This document shows positions 41,226 through 52,105 of a DNA stretch of 64,000 nt, piece after piece. Each line of letters opens with the position of its first letter. Position 1 is the stretch's first letter. The translations under genes and the position numbers were made by a program. The stretch is from Thermus filiformis. GTDB lineage: Bacteria; Deinococcota; Deinococci; Deinococcales; Thermaceae. The notes under the pieces were generated by a model that was not told where the DNA came from, searched no databases, and was given only the letters and a program-made list of their open reading frames with translations. The DNA is taken from the NCBI RefSeq assembly GCF_000771745.2, contig NZ_JPSL02000037.1, forward strand, positions 1-64,000, written 5' to 3'.

Positions 41226-43208
41226 ATGCTGACCCTGCCCGAAAAGGTTCTCTTCCTCCTTCTGGCGCTGGCCTCCTTGTACTTCGGGGGCCAGGGGTTT
41301 TACCGGGTGTACCGGGCCATCCGGCGGGGAAAGCCGGAGGACCGGTTTGACCGCCTCCCCGAGCGGGTGGGGAGGGCCATCTGGCTCGTCCTCACCCAAA
41401 AGACCGTGTTCAAGCGCCGCCCCCTGGTCTCTTTCCTCCACGCCCTGGTCTTCTACGGCTTCGTCTACTACCTCCTGGTTAACCTGGTGGACCTCCTGGA
41501 GGGGTACTTCCCCATTCACACCCGGGGCGGGGCGTGGAACCTCTTCAACCTTCTCGCCGACCTCCTCACCTTCGGCATCCTGGTGGGGATCCTGGGCCTG
41601 ATGGCCCGGCGGTACCTGGTCGCCCCCCGGGACTTCACCTGGAACCCCCAGGTCCCCCTCCACGAGCGGGTCCGCCAAGGCATTCCCAAAGACTCCGCCA
41701 TCGTGGGGGCCTTCATCACCTTCCACGTGGGCAGCCGCCTCCTCTCCAAGGCCAGCGCCTTGGCCCAGGAGGGGCCGGACCCCTTCCAGCCGGTGGCGAG
41801 CGCCCTCTCCGCCTGGCTTTCCGCCCTTTCCCCCGAGACCCTCGTCTTCCTGGAGCACTTCTTCTGGTGGGGCGCCCTGGGCTCCATCCTTCTCTTCATC
41901 CCCTACTTCCCCCGCTCCAAGCACATCCACCTTTTCATGGCCCCCATCAACCTGGCGCTTTATAAGGAGAAACCCGGGGCACTTCTGCCTGTGAACTTTG
42001 AGGAGGAGTCCGAGCGCTTTGGGGCGGAGCGGCTGGAGGACTTCAGCTTCAAGCGCATCCTGGACGCTTACAGCTGCATCATGTGCAACCGCTGCCAGGA
42101 GGCCTGCCCCGCCTACACCACGGGCAAGGCCTTAAGCCCTGCGGCCATCCTTATCTCCGAGCGCTACGAGCTGAATGAGATCCTTCCCGCTTTCGCCGAG
42201 GGGAAGGAGAGCCCCAGGCCTCTTATGGACTTCGCCCTGAACGAGGAGGCCCTTTGGGCCTGCACCACCTGCATGGCCTGTGTGGAGGTCTGCCCCGTGG
42301 GGAACGAGCCCATGCTCCACGTCCTGGACGTGCGCCGGGCTAAGGTCCTCATGGAGGGGGAGTTCCCCCAGGAGCTCCAGAACGCCTTCCGGGGCATGGA
42401 GCGCTCCGGCAACCCCTGGGGGATCGGCCAGGGGAAGCGGTTGGACTGGGCGGAGGGGCTTTCCGTGCCCACCGTGGACGAGAAGCCTAACCCCGAGGTC
42501 CTCTACTGGGTGGGCTGCGCTCCCAGCTACGACCCCCGGGCCCAGAAGATCGCCCGGGCCATGGCCGAGCTCCTGAACCGGGCGGGGGTGGACTGGGCGG
42601 TCTTGGGGACCAAGGAGAAGTGCACCGGGGATGCGGCCCGGCGGGCGGGGAACGAGTACCTCTTCTTCCAGCTGGCCACGGAGAACGTGGAGACCCTGAA
42701 CGCGGTGAGCCCCAAGCTCATCGTCACCACTTGCCCCCACTGCTTCCACACGATCGGGAACGAATACAAGGACTTCGGCGGGGAGTACCGGGTGGTCCAC
42801 CACACCGAGTTCCTGGCCGAGCTGGTCCGCTCGGGCCGGCTCAAGGTGCGCCCCGAGGCCAAGGAGGTGGTTTTCCACGACCCCTGCTACCTGGGCCGGC
42901 ACAACGGCGTCTACGAGGCCCCCAGGGAGGTCCTGAAGGCGGGCTTCCGGCTCACCGAGCCCCCGAGGAGCCGGGAGAAGAGCTTCTGCTGCGGGGCCGG
43001 CGGAGCTCAGTTCTGGAAGGAGGAGGAGCCGGGGGCCATGCGGGTTTCCGAGAACCGGTATAAGGAGCTCAAGGCCACGGGGGCGGAGGTCATCGCCACG
43101 GGCTGCCCCTTCTGCATGGCCATGATGAACGTGGAGGTGGCCCAGGACGAGAAGCCCCTCGAGGTGAAGGACGTGGCGGAGCTGCTCCTCGAGGCCCTGG
43201 AAGCGTAA
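41226..43208 (+). CDS. HdrDE-like membrane iron-sulfur oxidoreductase
   Basis: 660 aa. The N-terminal part (to about 240) has several transmembrane helices in the manner of nitrate-reductase gamma / HdrE. Two [4Fe-4S] ferredoxin clusters follow (CIMCNRCQEACP and CTTCMACVEVCPVG). Two CCG domains then end in CPHCFHT, HDPCYLGRHNG, FCCGAGG and GCPFC. The design fits quinone-linked electron transfer, e.g. from ETF or lactate/glycerol-type dehydrogenases; the exact donor is not readable. It is controlled by the palindromic operator just upstream. Confidence 0.85.
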   Translation: MLTLPEKVLFLLLALASLYFGGQGFYRVYRAIRRGKPEDRFDRLPERVGRAIWLVLTQKTVFKRRPLVSFLHALVFYGFVYYLLVNLVDLLEGYFPIHTRGGAWNLFNLLADLLTFGILVGILGLMARRYLVAPRDFTWNPQVPLHERVRQGIPKDSAIVGAFITFHVGSRLLSKASALAQEGPDPFQPVASALSAWLSALSPETLVFLEHFFWWGALGSILLFIPYFPRSKHIHLFMAPINLALYKEKPGALLPVNFEEESERFGAERLEDFSFKRILDAYSCIMCNRCQEACPAYTTGKALSPAAILISERYELNEILPAFAEGKESPRPLMDFALNEEALWACTTCMACVEVCPVGNEPMLHVLDVRRAKVLMEGEFPQELQNAFRGMERSGNPWGIGQGKRLDWAEGLSVPTVDEKPNPEVLYWVGCAPSYDPRAQKIARAMAELLNRAGVDWAVLGTKEKCTGDAARRAGNEYLFFQLATENVETLNAVSPKLIVTTCPHCFHTIGNEYKDFGGEYRVVHHTEFLAELVRSGRLKVRPEAKEVVFHDPCYLGRHNGVYEAPREVLKAGFRLTEPPRSREKSFCCGAGGAQFWKEEEPGAMRVSENRYKELKATGAEVIATGCPFCMAMMNVEVAQDEKPLEVKDVAELLLEALEA

Positions 43209-43211
43209 GGC

Positions 43212-43290
43212 CACCCCATCCTGGCGCAAGCCAGGATGGGGGCCCCGGTAAACCACCCCAGCTTGGCGCGGGGCCTGGCTGGGGCGACCT
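43212..43290 (+). repeat. Palindromic intergenic repeat, copy E (two tandem units)
   Basis: CCACCCC, CATCCTGGC, loop GCAA, GCCAGGATG, GGGGGCCCCGGTA (43212-43251), then a second, degenerate unit starting CCACCCCAGCTTGGC (43254-43290). Between convergent genes. Confidence 0.8.
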
Positions 43291-43829
43291 CAAGCCTCCT
43301 TGGCGTAGACCGCCCAGGCCCGGTGCCCCCCGGCCGCCCACCCTTCCCCGAAGGCCCGGAGGAGGAGGCCCTCCGGGGGGGTGAGGAGCTCTAACTCTTC
43401 CCAGTAGAAGGGGCTTTCCCGGCCCCTGCGCCGGGCCTCGAGGCGGGTGAACCCCTCCACCAGGAGGAGCCCCCCGGGGGCGAGGAGGGGGGGGAGGGCC
43501 TTCAGGAGGGGCCGGTTCACGTAGTAGCTCATCACCACCCCCGCAAAGGGGCCCGGGGGAAGCCGGAGAGGAGGGTCCGCCTCCAGGTCCAGCTCCAAAA
43601 GCCGCAGGCCCGGGGTCCCCGCAAGCCGCCTTAGGGCCTCCCGGCTCCGCTCCACCAGGACCACGGGGTGGCCCCTTTGCAGGAAGTAGCGGGCGTTCCG
43701 GCCCAGCCCCCCCGCCAGGTCCAGCACGGGGCCTTCCGGGACGAAGGGGCCATAGGCCCGCACCACGAAGGCGGGGGGGCGCTCCTCCTGAGCCTCTCTT
43801 TGGTAGAAACGATCCCAGTCCCTAGGCAT
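43290..43829 (-). CDS. SAM-dependent methyltransferase, TehB-like
   Basis: 179 aa class I methyltransferase fold: opening WDRFYQREAQEERPPAFV, SAM motif I VLDLAGGLGRNARYF (35-49), later DLEADPPLRLPPGPFAGVVMSYYVNR. Resembles TehB-type methyltransferases. Substrate unknown. It overlaps the upstream TerC gene by 8 nt. Confidence 0.8.
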   Translation of the reverse strand: MPRDWDRFYQREAQEERPPAFVVRAYGPFVPEGPVLDLAGGLGRNARYFLQRGHPVVLVERSREALRRLAGTPGLRLLELDLEADPPLRLPPGPFAGVVMSYYVNRPLLKALPPLLAPGGLLLVEGFTRLEARRRGRESPFYWEELELLTPPEGLLLRAFGEGWAAGGHRAWAVYAKEA

Positions 43830-44487
43830 GCTTCCTCACCGCCAGGAGGCTTCCCAAAAGGAGGATGCCCAGGGTCACCCCCCAGAAGACCGCCTTGGGG
43901 AGGTGGAGGGCCCACTCCGGGTGGTGGCTGAGCTCGGAGAAGGTGGCCCAGCCCTCCAGGAAGAGCTTCACCCCCGCCCAGCCCACCAGGGCGTAGGCCA
44001 CCCTTTCCAGCGCTGGGTACGCCTCCATCAGCCGGACCATCCCCCCGGCGGCCAGGCGGATGAGGAGGATCCCCAGGGCCACCCCCAGGAAGACCAGGGG
44101 GAGGTCCTTGGAGAAGGCCACCACCACCAGGATGGAATCAATGGCGAAGGCCAGGTCCACCAGGTTGATGAGGACCACCAGCCGGAAGAAGTCCCGGGCG
44201 GTGAGGCTGGGGGCCTCCTTGGCCTCCCCCCGAAAGTGGCGAAGCATCAGGTAGACCAGGTAGAGGCCCCCCAGGACCTCCACCCACCAAAGCCGCATGA
44301 GCCAGAGGGCGAAGACCAGGGCCAGCCCCCTCAGCAGGTAGGCCCCCACCAGGCCGTACAGGAGGGCCCGGGTCCGCAGGTGGGGGGGAAGGGGCTTGAC
44401 CATGACCGCCAGGACCATGGCGTTATCCCCGGAAAGGAGGGCCTCCAGGGCCACGATGGAGAGGACGACCAAAAAGGCTTCGCTCAT
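43822..44487 (-). CDS. TerC-family integral membrane protein
   Basis: 221 aa, seven or so helices, with the family's acidic motifs in membrane helices: LLSGDNAMVLAVM near residue 20 and LAFAIDSILVVVAF in the middle. TerC proteins are linked to tellurite resistance and, more recently, manganese handling. I place the start at MSEAFLVVLSIV because it overlaps the esterase stop by ATGA; the longer open frame upstream is shadow sequence of the esterase gene. Confidence 0.88.
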   Translation of the reverse strand: MSEAFLVVLSIVALEALLSGDNAMVLAVMVKPLPPHLRTRALLYGLVGAYLLRGLALVFALWLMRLWWVEVLGGLYLVYLMLRHFRGEAKEAPSLTARDFFRLVVLINLVDLAFAIDSILVVVAFSKDLPLVFLGVALGILLIRLAAGGMVRLMEAYPALERVAYALVGWAGVKLFLEGWATFSELSHHPEWALHLPKAVFWGVTLGILLLGSLLAVRKHA

Positions 44488-45419
44488 CGGCCTAGGAGGT
44501 AGCGGAGGCCGGGGGCCAGGGCCTGCTTCCAGGTCACCCAGTTGTGGCCCGAGGGCCTTTCCCGGTAGGCGTGGGGGGCTTTCCGGTCCGCCAGGAGGGC
44601 GGCGAAGCGGCGGGTGGGGGCGAGAAGCCACTCCAAAAGGCCCACCTCGAGGTAGACCCTGGGAAGCCTCTCTGCCTCCCGGTAGCGCTCCAGGAGCCAC
44701 TCCTGGTCCCGGTAGGTGTCCTGGCCCCCGGGGTGGGCCTTGAGGGCGGGGGAGAGGGCGAGGACCTTGGGAAAGCGCCCTGGGTGCCTCAGGGCCTGCC
44801 ACAAGGAGAAAAGCCCCCCCAAGGAGGCCCCCACCAGGACCACCTCCCCCAGGGGCCCGTAGGTCCTTTCCACCTCCTCCAAAACGCGGTGAAACTCCTC
44901 CTCGTAGCCCTCGTCAAAGCGGTACTCCCGGCTCCGGTCTATAGGCTCCACGAAGACCAGGCGCGCTGGGGGAACCTCCCCCGCCTCCAGGAGGGCCTGG
45001 GCCACCTTGTGCAACCCCCCGGTCCGGTAGAAGGCCACCCCGTCCTGGGCCACCACCGTGGCCTGAGGGTCTGGGCCGGTCTCGGCCACGTAGAAGCGGC
45101 GCTCCCCCAGGCGGTGCCGGTCCACCCTGGGCTCCTTTTGGGGCTCCGGCGGGGCCTCAAACCGGTGGCCGGGAAGCCGGATGGCCCTGGGGTAGGTCCA
45201 CCAGGGGTTGTCCGCCTTTTCGGGGTTTTCGGGGTCGGGGAAGGGCTTTCCTTCCTCGTCTAAGAAGGCGTACTCCACGTAGGCCCCTTCCGGGAATTCC
45301 AGGGTGAGGGGGCCATCCAAGGGGATGGGGTTCCTCTCCCAGTCGGTGAAGTCGCCGACCAGGTACCGGGCCCCTTCGGGGGGGATGAAGGTGACGTGCC
45401 GTCTTCCGATCTGGACCAT
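44484..45419 (-). CDS. Esterase D/Fes-type hydrolase with N-terminal E-set (CBM48-like) domain
   Basis: 311 aa. Residues 1-95 (VTFIPPEGARYLVGDFTDWERNPIPL and after) look like the starch-binding-like E-set domain seen in enterochelin esterases and glycogen enzymes. Residues 130-311 are an alpha/beta hydrolase with GASLGGLFS, the late SGHNWVTW His and YLEVGLLEWLL. Such proteins hydrolyse esters of siderophores or sugars; here the substrate is unknown. AGGAGGAG precedes the ATG. First gene of esterase-TerC-methyltransferase. Confidence 0.82.
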   Translation of the reverse strand: MVQIGRRHVTFIPPEGARYLVGDFTDWERNPIPLDGPLTLEFPEGAYVEYAFLDEEGKPFPDPENPEKADNPWWTYPRAIRLPGHRFEAPPEPQKEPRVDRHRLGERRFYVAETGPDPQATVVAQDGVAFYRTGGLHKVAQALLEAGEVPPARLVFVEPIDRSREYRFDEGYEEEFHRVLEEVERTYGPLGEVVLVGASLGGLFSLWQALRHPGRFPKVLALSPALKAHPGGQDTYRDQEWLLERYREAERLPRVYLEVGLLEWLLAPTRRFAALLADRKAPHAYRERPSGHNWVTWKQALAPGLRYLLGR

Positions 45420-45426
45420 ACTCCTC

Positions 45427-46257
45427 CTATACGGGCGAAAGGCTCGGGTAAAGGGCGAGCAGCTCCTCCTCGGTCAGGGCCTCCCCCTCCTTCTCCGGGG
45501 TCCAGGCCAGGTAGGCCCCGAGGAGGGTGGTGGGGGTGGTGGCGGCGAAGGCCAAAAGCCGCTCCTTGACCGCTTCCCGGCTTAAGGGGCCGGGGGGCGG
45601 AAAGGCCCCGTAGCGCAGGGCGATGAGGCTCACCACCATGTACCTTCCCCCGGCCTCGAGGCGGGGGGTGTAGGGGGCCTCGGTCTTTTCCCCCTGGAAG
45701 TGGCGGAAGGTCTCCTGGAAGAGGCTCCGCTCCTCCGCCATCCAGGCCTCAAACGCCTCCGAGGCCCCCCGGGCCTGAACCTCATACCCCGCCCACCGCC
45801 AGGCCGGGCTCTCCCGCAGGAGGAGGACCACCGCCTCGTCCAAGAGGGCGGCGAGCCCCTCGGGGCTTTGGGTGTCCGCCCTTTCGGCCAAGGCGCGGAG
45901 CTTCCGCTTCAGCTCCTCGCTCAAAAGGAGGGCGAGCCTGAGCCGGGCCGCGCTCGTCTCCTCCTCCGGGGCGGCCTTCCTGAGCCCTTGGACCATGGCC
46001 ACCGCCACCACCACCAGGCCCACCAGGACGAGAAGGGGGAGGACGGTTCCCACCCCGCCTCCTCCGCCTGAGAATCCCCCGCCCGGGAAGACGTAGACCG
46101 GGGGGCGGGTGGGCACCGGCAAGGGGAAGCTGGGGGCGGGGCTGGGCTGGACGGGGGCCGGGACGGGCCTGGGGGCCACCCTTCCCCCTACTCCGCCCCC
46201 GCTCTTCTGGGCCAGGCCGAGGGGGAAAAGGAGCAGGAGGAGGAGAACGAGGCGCAT
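45427..46257 (-). CDS. DUF1517-like secreted or anchored protein
   Basis: 276 aa. Signal peptide (LVLLLLLLFPLGLAQ), a Gly/Pro-rich low-complexity stretch (about 18-68, with GGGFSGGGGGVG), one transmembrane helix (about 70-90) and a helical C-terminal domain. This order matches DUF1517 proteins known from cyanobacteria and plants. Function unknown. Start six to seven nt behind TATCCT. Confidence 0.7.
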   Translation of the reverse strand: MRLVLLLLLLFPLGLAQKSGGGVGGRVAPRPVPAPVQPSPAPSFPLPVPTRPPVYVFPGGGFSGGGGGVGTVLPLLVLVGLVVVAVAMVQGLRKAAPEEETSAARLRLALLLSEELKRKLRALAERADTQSPEGLAALLDEAVVLLLRESPAWRWAGYEVQARGASEAFEAWMAEERSLFQETFRHFQGEKTEAPYTPRLEAGGRYMVVSLIALRYGAFPPPGPLSREAVKERLLAFAATTPTTLLGAYLAWTPEKEGEALTEEELLALYPSLSPV

Positions 46258-46264
46258 CGGGGAT

Positions 46265-46270
46265 AGGATA
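46265..46270 (-). promoter_or_regulatory. DUF1517 gene -10 box (leaderless)
   Basis: Minus-strand TATCCT, seven nt, ATG 46257. Confidence 0.5.
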
Positions 46271-46302
46271 CCATCCGGGGCCGGGGTTGATTTAAACGGG
46301 CC

Positions 46303-46330
46303 TTTGCACTAAACTTGACATAGGTAGGCT
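46303..46330 (+). promoter_or_regulatory. lon promoter region
   Basis: TTTGCA (46303-46308), 16 nt, TAGGCT (46325-46330), giving a leader of about 45 nt with AAAGGAGGT before ATG 46379. A TTGACA at 46315 lacks a -10 box at proper distance. No CIRCE-type heat-shock inverted repeat is visible. Confidence 0.4.
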
Positions 46331-46378
46331 AAGGCTATGGACGAGAGAACCCAAAGCAAGAGCGAAAGGAGGTCGGCC

Positions 46379-48793
<2,415 letters not shown>

Positions 48794-48834
48794 TACCACC
48801 CCATCCAGGCCCCGCGCCAGGATGGGGTGGCATC
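48794..48834 (+). repeat. Palindromic intergenic repeat, copy F
   Basis: TACCACCCCATCCAGGC, loop CCC, GCGCCAGGATGGGGTGGCATC: a nearly closed palindrome between the convergent ends of lon and bshA, overlapping the bshA stop. It lacks the GGGCCCCGGTA tail, and both flanks end in the GGGGTGG-type box. Confidence 0.75.
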
Positions 48835-49924
48835 AACGCCGGCTTTCCAGGGCCTCCTGGTAGACCTCGAGGTAGGCCCGGGTGATCCGGTCGGGGTGGA
48901 AGCGGGTGAGGGCCAGCTCCCTCGCCCGCCTTCGCATCTCGGGAAGCCGGGGGTGAAGGAGGAGGTCCAAGGCCGCCTCCGCCAGGCCCTCCAGGTCCCC
49001 CAGCTCCACCAGCCGCCCCACCTCGGGACCCACCAGCTCCGGCACCCCCCCCACCCGGGTGGCCACCACCGGCACCCCCGAGGCCAGGGCCTCCAGGGCC
49101 GCCTGGCCGAAGGACTCCTCCTCCGAGGCCAGGAGGAAGAGGTCCGCCGCCCCCAGGACCTCCTCTGGGTGGGGCGTGGGGGGGTGGAAGGTGACCCAGG
49201 GCTCCACCTCGAGGGCCTGGGCCACCCGCCGGGCCTCGGGCAGCTCCGGCCCCTTGCCCAGGAGGAGGAGCCGGGCCCGGACCTTCCGCCGGATCTTGGC
49301 GAAGGCCCGGACGATGTCGGGCACCCGCTTGATGGGCCGGAAGTTGGAGGCGTGCACCAGGAGGAACTCCCCCTCCTCCGCGTAGAGGCGCTTCCACTCC
49401 GGCCGGGGGCGGAAGCGCTCCGGGTCCACCGCGTTGTAGATGACCCTCGGCCTCACCCCGAAGGCCTTTTCCGCCTGGAGGGCCAGGGCCTGGGAGACGG
49501 CGGTGGTCCGGCCCCTCTGCAGGGCCCGGGCGGTGGGCAGGCGGAAGGCGGGGTCCATGCCCAGGAGGCTCACGTCCGTGCCGTGGAGGGTGTGGACCAG
49601 GGGCAGCCGGTCCTCAAAGGCCAGGTAGGCGGCCGCCGCGTGGGGGACGGCGTAGTGGGTGTGGACCAGGTCCAGCTTCAACCGGCCGGCCTCGCTCTCC
49701 AGCGTCCCCGCCAGGGAGAGGGTGTAGAGGGGGGCGGGGAAGACCGGGTAGTAGGGGAGGGGGACCTCGAGGAAGCGCACCGGGCTTTCCTTGGAAAGCC
49801 GGAAGGGGCGCTCCGTGGCGAAGAGGTAAACCTCATGCCCGAAGAGGGCCAGCCTCTCCGCCAGTTCCGTGGCCACGATGCCGCTTCCCCCCAGGCCGGG
49901 GTAGGCCACGAGGCCGATCCTCAA
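48833..49924 (-). CDS. bshA: BshA-type glycosyltransferase (GlcNAc-malate synthase)
   Basis: 363 aa GT4-family GT-B enzyme. VAYPGLGGSGIVATELAERLA, LVHTHYAVPHAAAAYLA, the donor-binding HASNFRPIKRVPDIVRAFAKI and the EESFGQAALEALASGVPVVAT acidic motif follow BshA closely. BshA makes GlcNAc-malate, the first step to bacillithiol, the low-molecular thiol of this phylum and the Firmicutes. Starts with TTG 49924, whose TTGA overlaps the stop of a 12-codon leaderless upstream frame. Confidence 0.85.
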   Translation of the reverse strand: MRIGLVAYPGLGGSGIVATELAERLALFGHEVYLFATERPFRLSKESPVRFLEVPLPYYPVFPAPLYTLSLAGTLESEAGRLKLDLVHTHYAVPHAAAAYLAFEDRLPLVHTLHGTDVSLLGMDPAFRLPTARALQRGRTTAVSQALALQAEKAFGVRPRVIYNAVDPERFRPRPEWKRLYAEEGEFLLVHASNFRPIKRVPDIVRAFAKIRRKVRARLLLLGKGPELPEARRVAQALEVEPWVTFHPPTPHPEEVLGAADLFLLASEEESFGQAALEALASGVPVVATRVGGVPELVGPEVGRLVELGDLEGLAEAALDLLLHPRLPEMRRRARELALTRFHPDRITRAYLEVYQEALESRR

Positions 49925-49959
49925 GCCTCCCTCCCTGAGCCCTCGGGCCAGAGGCGCAT
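49921..49959 (-). CDS. 12-residue upstream reading frame before bshA
   Basis: Behind minus-strand TAGACT (49966-49971) and six nt comes ATG (49959), reading MRLWPEGSGREA and stopping with TGA at 49923-49921, which overlaps the TTG of bshA. It contains GGGAGGGAGG, the likely ribosome site for bshA. Either a true leader peptide that couples bshA translation to a leaderless start, or a chance frame in a short leader. Confidence 0.4.
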   Translation of the reverse strand: MRLWPEGSGREA

Positions 49960-49965
49960 GCCTTC

Positions 49966-49971
49966 AGTCTA
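49966..49971 (-). promoter_or_regulatory. bshA -10 box
   Basis: Minus-strand TAGACT with the leaderless spacing (six nt) to the ATG of the short upstream frame and 41 nt to the bshA TTG. Confidence 0.55.
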
Positions 49972-49999
49972 TCAGGGGACAGGGGATCCTCGGAGGGCG

Positions 50000-50086
50000 T
50001 TTTCGCGTTGGGAGCTTTGGGAAGGTCTTTACCGGGGTGGCTTACCGGGGCCCCCAGCTTGGCGCAAGCCAAGCTGGGGTGGTATT
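50000..50086 (-). repeat. Palindromic intergenic repeat, copy G (long form)
   Basis: Read leftward: TACCACCCC, CAGCTTGGC, TTGC, GCCAAGCTG, GGGGGCCCCGGTA (core 50043-50086), then a downstream extension with GGTAAAGACCTTCCC resembling that of copies A and B. Directly behind the stop of the 157-aa secreted protein gene. Confidence 0.8.
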
Positions 50087-50558
50087 AGGGCTTCCACCCC
50101 GAGGGCTTGGCCTCCCGGACCGCTCCTCCTTCCAGCTCCAGGCGCACCAGGCGGGAGAGGGTGAGGGTGGCCCGGGGTTTTTTGCGCGCCTCGGAGAGGG
50201 CGCGCTCCATGAGGGCGTCCAGCTCCACCAGGAAGGGCTCGAGGCGGCCCGGCTCGTAGGCCACCCCCGCCAGGGTGAAGCAGGGGAGGGAGGCTTTGGG
50301 GCAGTGGGGTTCAAACCGGAGCCGTCCTCCCAGGAAGTAGAGCCGCCACCGGCCCAGGTCCACCCGGTGCCCCGCCCGGAGCAGGGCCTGGTACTGGAGG
50401 GCGAGGGCCTCCCACAGGGCCCTGGCCTCCCCCACGGGGCTCAGGGTGTACCGCCACGCCCCCCCTTCCCGCAGGGTGGAGGTCTGGGACTGGGTGAGCC
50501 GCCAGGACTGGGCCCAGGCCGCCCCCAGGAAAAGGAGCAAGAGGAAGAGGACCCGCAT
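50085..50558 (-). CDS. Secreted protein, function unknown
   Basis: 157 aa with a clear signal peptide (VLFLLLLFLGAAWAQ) and a mixed alpha/beta body with two Cys (HCPK and PCFT) that could bridge. No motif recognised. The -10 box TAGACT (50565-50570) lies six nt before the ATG and overlaps the stop of the gene upstream. Confidence 0.6.
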   Translation of the reverse strand: MRVLFLLLLFLGAAWAQSWRLTQSQTSTLREGGAWRYTLSPVGEARALWEALALQYQALLRAGHRVDLGRWRLYFLGGRLRFEPHCPKASLPCFTLAGVAYEPGRLEPFLVELDALMERALSEARKKPRATLTLSRLVRLELEGGAVREAKPSGWKP

Positions 50559-50562
50559 GGCC

Positions 50563-50781
50563 TCAGTCTAGACGGAGGAGGGCCTCCACCTCCCGGAAGT
50601 AGGCGTCCTTGGGGATGAGGACCAGGCCTTTTCGGCCCTGGGCGGGGTGGTAGGCCACCTCGAGGCTCAGGGGGGTCCGGGCCTCCAGGTCCTCCCTCAC
50701 CAGGGCGGGCGGAGGGGAGTAGGAGGGCCTCACCAGGTGAAGGAGGCGCTCCAAAAGAAGGCTCATCCGAAGGGCGTTCAT
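50563..50781 (-). CDS. Small protein, function unknown
   Basis: About 72 aa (MNALRMSLLLERLLHLVRPS, then PPPALVREDLEARTPLSLEV), basic then acidic, no membrane span. The start is uncertain: ATG 50781, or ATG 50808 nine codons upstream. It precedes and overlaps the promoter of the secreted protein. Confidence 0.45.
   Translation of the reverse strand: MNALRMSLLLERLLHLVRPSYSPPPALVREDLEARTPLSLEVAYHPAQGRKGLVLIPKDAYFREVEALLRLD
50565..50570 (-). promoter_or_regulatory. -10 box of the 157-aa secreted protein gene
   Basis: Minus-strand TAGACT, six nt, ATG 50558. Confidence 0.5.
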
Positions 50782-50839
50782 ACCTTTATTCCCCCGTTTC
50801 CTCCACATGGTAACCGATCCCGTGAGGGGAGGATGGTTC

Positions 50840-50883
50840 TACCGGGGCCCCCATCCTGGCGCAAGCCAGGATGGGGTGGTATC
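50840..50883 (-). repeat. Palindromic intergenic repeat, copy H
   Basis: Read leftward: TACCACCCC, CATCCTGGC, TTGC, GCCAGGATG, GGGGGCCCCGGTA. Identical in its core to copy A. Directly behind the VWA gene stop. Confidence 0.85.
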
Positions 50884-52105
50884 AGTTCCTCCGCATCTTG
50901 TTGGTCAGGAAGTCCAGGAGGACGTACTTCCCGATGTTGCCCGGGTGGGTCAGGTAGGCCTTGCCCCGGGTGATCTGGGAGAGCTTCTTCACGAAGGCCA
51001 GAAGCTCGGGCTCCCGGGCCAGCATGAAGGTGTGGATGGGGATCCCCTCCTTCCGGGCCAGGGTGGCCTCCTTGAGGGTCTCGGCCAGGATCAGGGGGTC
51101 CAGGCCCCAGGCGTTCTTGTAGACTTCCCCGCTGGGCAGGGTGATGGCCGAGGGCTTCCCGTCGGTGATGAGGATGATCTGGCGCATCTGTCCGCCCATC
51201 TTGCGCAGGAGGGTCCGGGCCAGCTCGAGGCCCGCCTTGGTGTTGGTGTGGTAGGGGCCCACCTGGGCCAGGGGGAGCTTGGAGAGGGGGATCTCCTCCG
51301 CCGTGTCGTGGAAGAGGACAAACCGCACCTGGTCCCCCGGGTACTGGGTGCGGATGAGGTGGGCCAGGGCCAGGGCCACCCGCTTGGCCGGGGTGAACCG
51401 GTCCTCCCCGTAGAGGATCATCGAGTGGGAGCAGTCCAGGAGGACCACGGTGTTCATGGCGGCGGTGTACTCGGAGAGCTCCAGGACCAAGTCCTCCTCG
51501 GAGAGGTGCTCGAGGCCCTTGGGAAGCGCCCTCTTCAGGGTCTCCACCGGGTTCAGCCTCAGGGTGTCCCCCCACTCGTAGGGCTTGGTCTCCCCGGTGC
51601 TCTCCACCCCCGGGGCGTAATGGGGGGTGGGGTGGAGGCCGGGGGCGTTGCGGCCCAGGGCCCCCAAAAGCTCCCTCAGGCTCTTCAGGCCCAGGAAGTC
51701 CGCGGCCTTTTCCGTGAGCTCCAGCCGGGCCTCGCCCGCCTCCCCCCGGTACCCCCCCTGGGCGGGCCCGGTGGGGTCCTCCCCGGGTAGGCGCAAATAG
51801 CCCGCCTCCTGGAGCTTGCGGATCATCCCCTGGATGGCCTGGTAGAGGCGGGTCTCCTCCTTCCGGTCGGCGAAGCGGGCTTCCCGGAGCCAGTCCTCGG
51901 GGACGAGCTCGTTTTGGAGGAGGGCCTGCAGGAGGGCGTCGTAGAGGTCCTCCAGGGTGGGGGCGCGGTTGGGGTCGGGGTCATAGCGCTGGAAGGGGTC
52001 GGAGAAGCCCGAGTCCAGGAGGAAGTCCTCCAGAAGGCTCAGGATATCCTCGGCGGAAAGCTCCTCCAGGCTGCCCTGGTACCGGCTATAGCGCACCGCT
52101 TTCAC
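50882..52105 (-). CDS. VWA-domain protein, partner of a MoxR-type AAA ATPase
   Basis: 407 aa. An N-terminal helical part (to about 210), then a von Willebrand A domain with a complete MIDAS: DCSHSM (DxSxS), TNTKAG (Thr) and ITDGKPS (Asp). VWA proteins of this type work with MoxR-like AAA ATPases as metal-insertion or complex-remodelling chaperones (compare RavA-ViaA, ChlI-ChlD). It is last in the operon and overlaps the HEPN gene by 20 nt. Confidence 0.82.
   Translation of the reverse strand: MKAVRYSRYQGSLEELSAEDILSLLEDFLLDSGFSDPFQRYDPDPNRAPTLEDLYDALLQALLQNELVPEDWLREARFADRKEETRLYQAIQGMIRKLQEAGYLRLPGEDPTGPAQGGYRGEAGEARLELTEKAADFLGLKSLRELLGALGRNAPGLHPTPHYAPGVESTGETKPYEWGDTLRLNPVETLKRALPKGLEHLSEEDLVLELSEYTAAMNTVVLLDCSHSMILYGEDRFTPAKRVALALAHLIRTQYPGDQVRFVLFHDTAEEIPLSKLPLAQVGPYHTNTKAGLELARTLLRKMGGQMRQIILITDGKPSAITLPSGEVYKNAWGLDPLILAETLKEATLARKEGIPIHTFMLAREPELLAFVKKLSQITRGKAYLTHPGNIGKYVLLDFLTNKMRRN

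Noticed and set aside
46315-46343. TTGACA at 46315 as lon -35 element
   Set aside because: No TANNNT box lies 16-18 nt downstream; TTTGCA with TAGGCT fits better.
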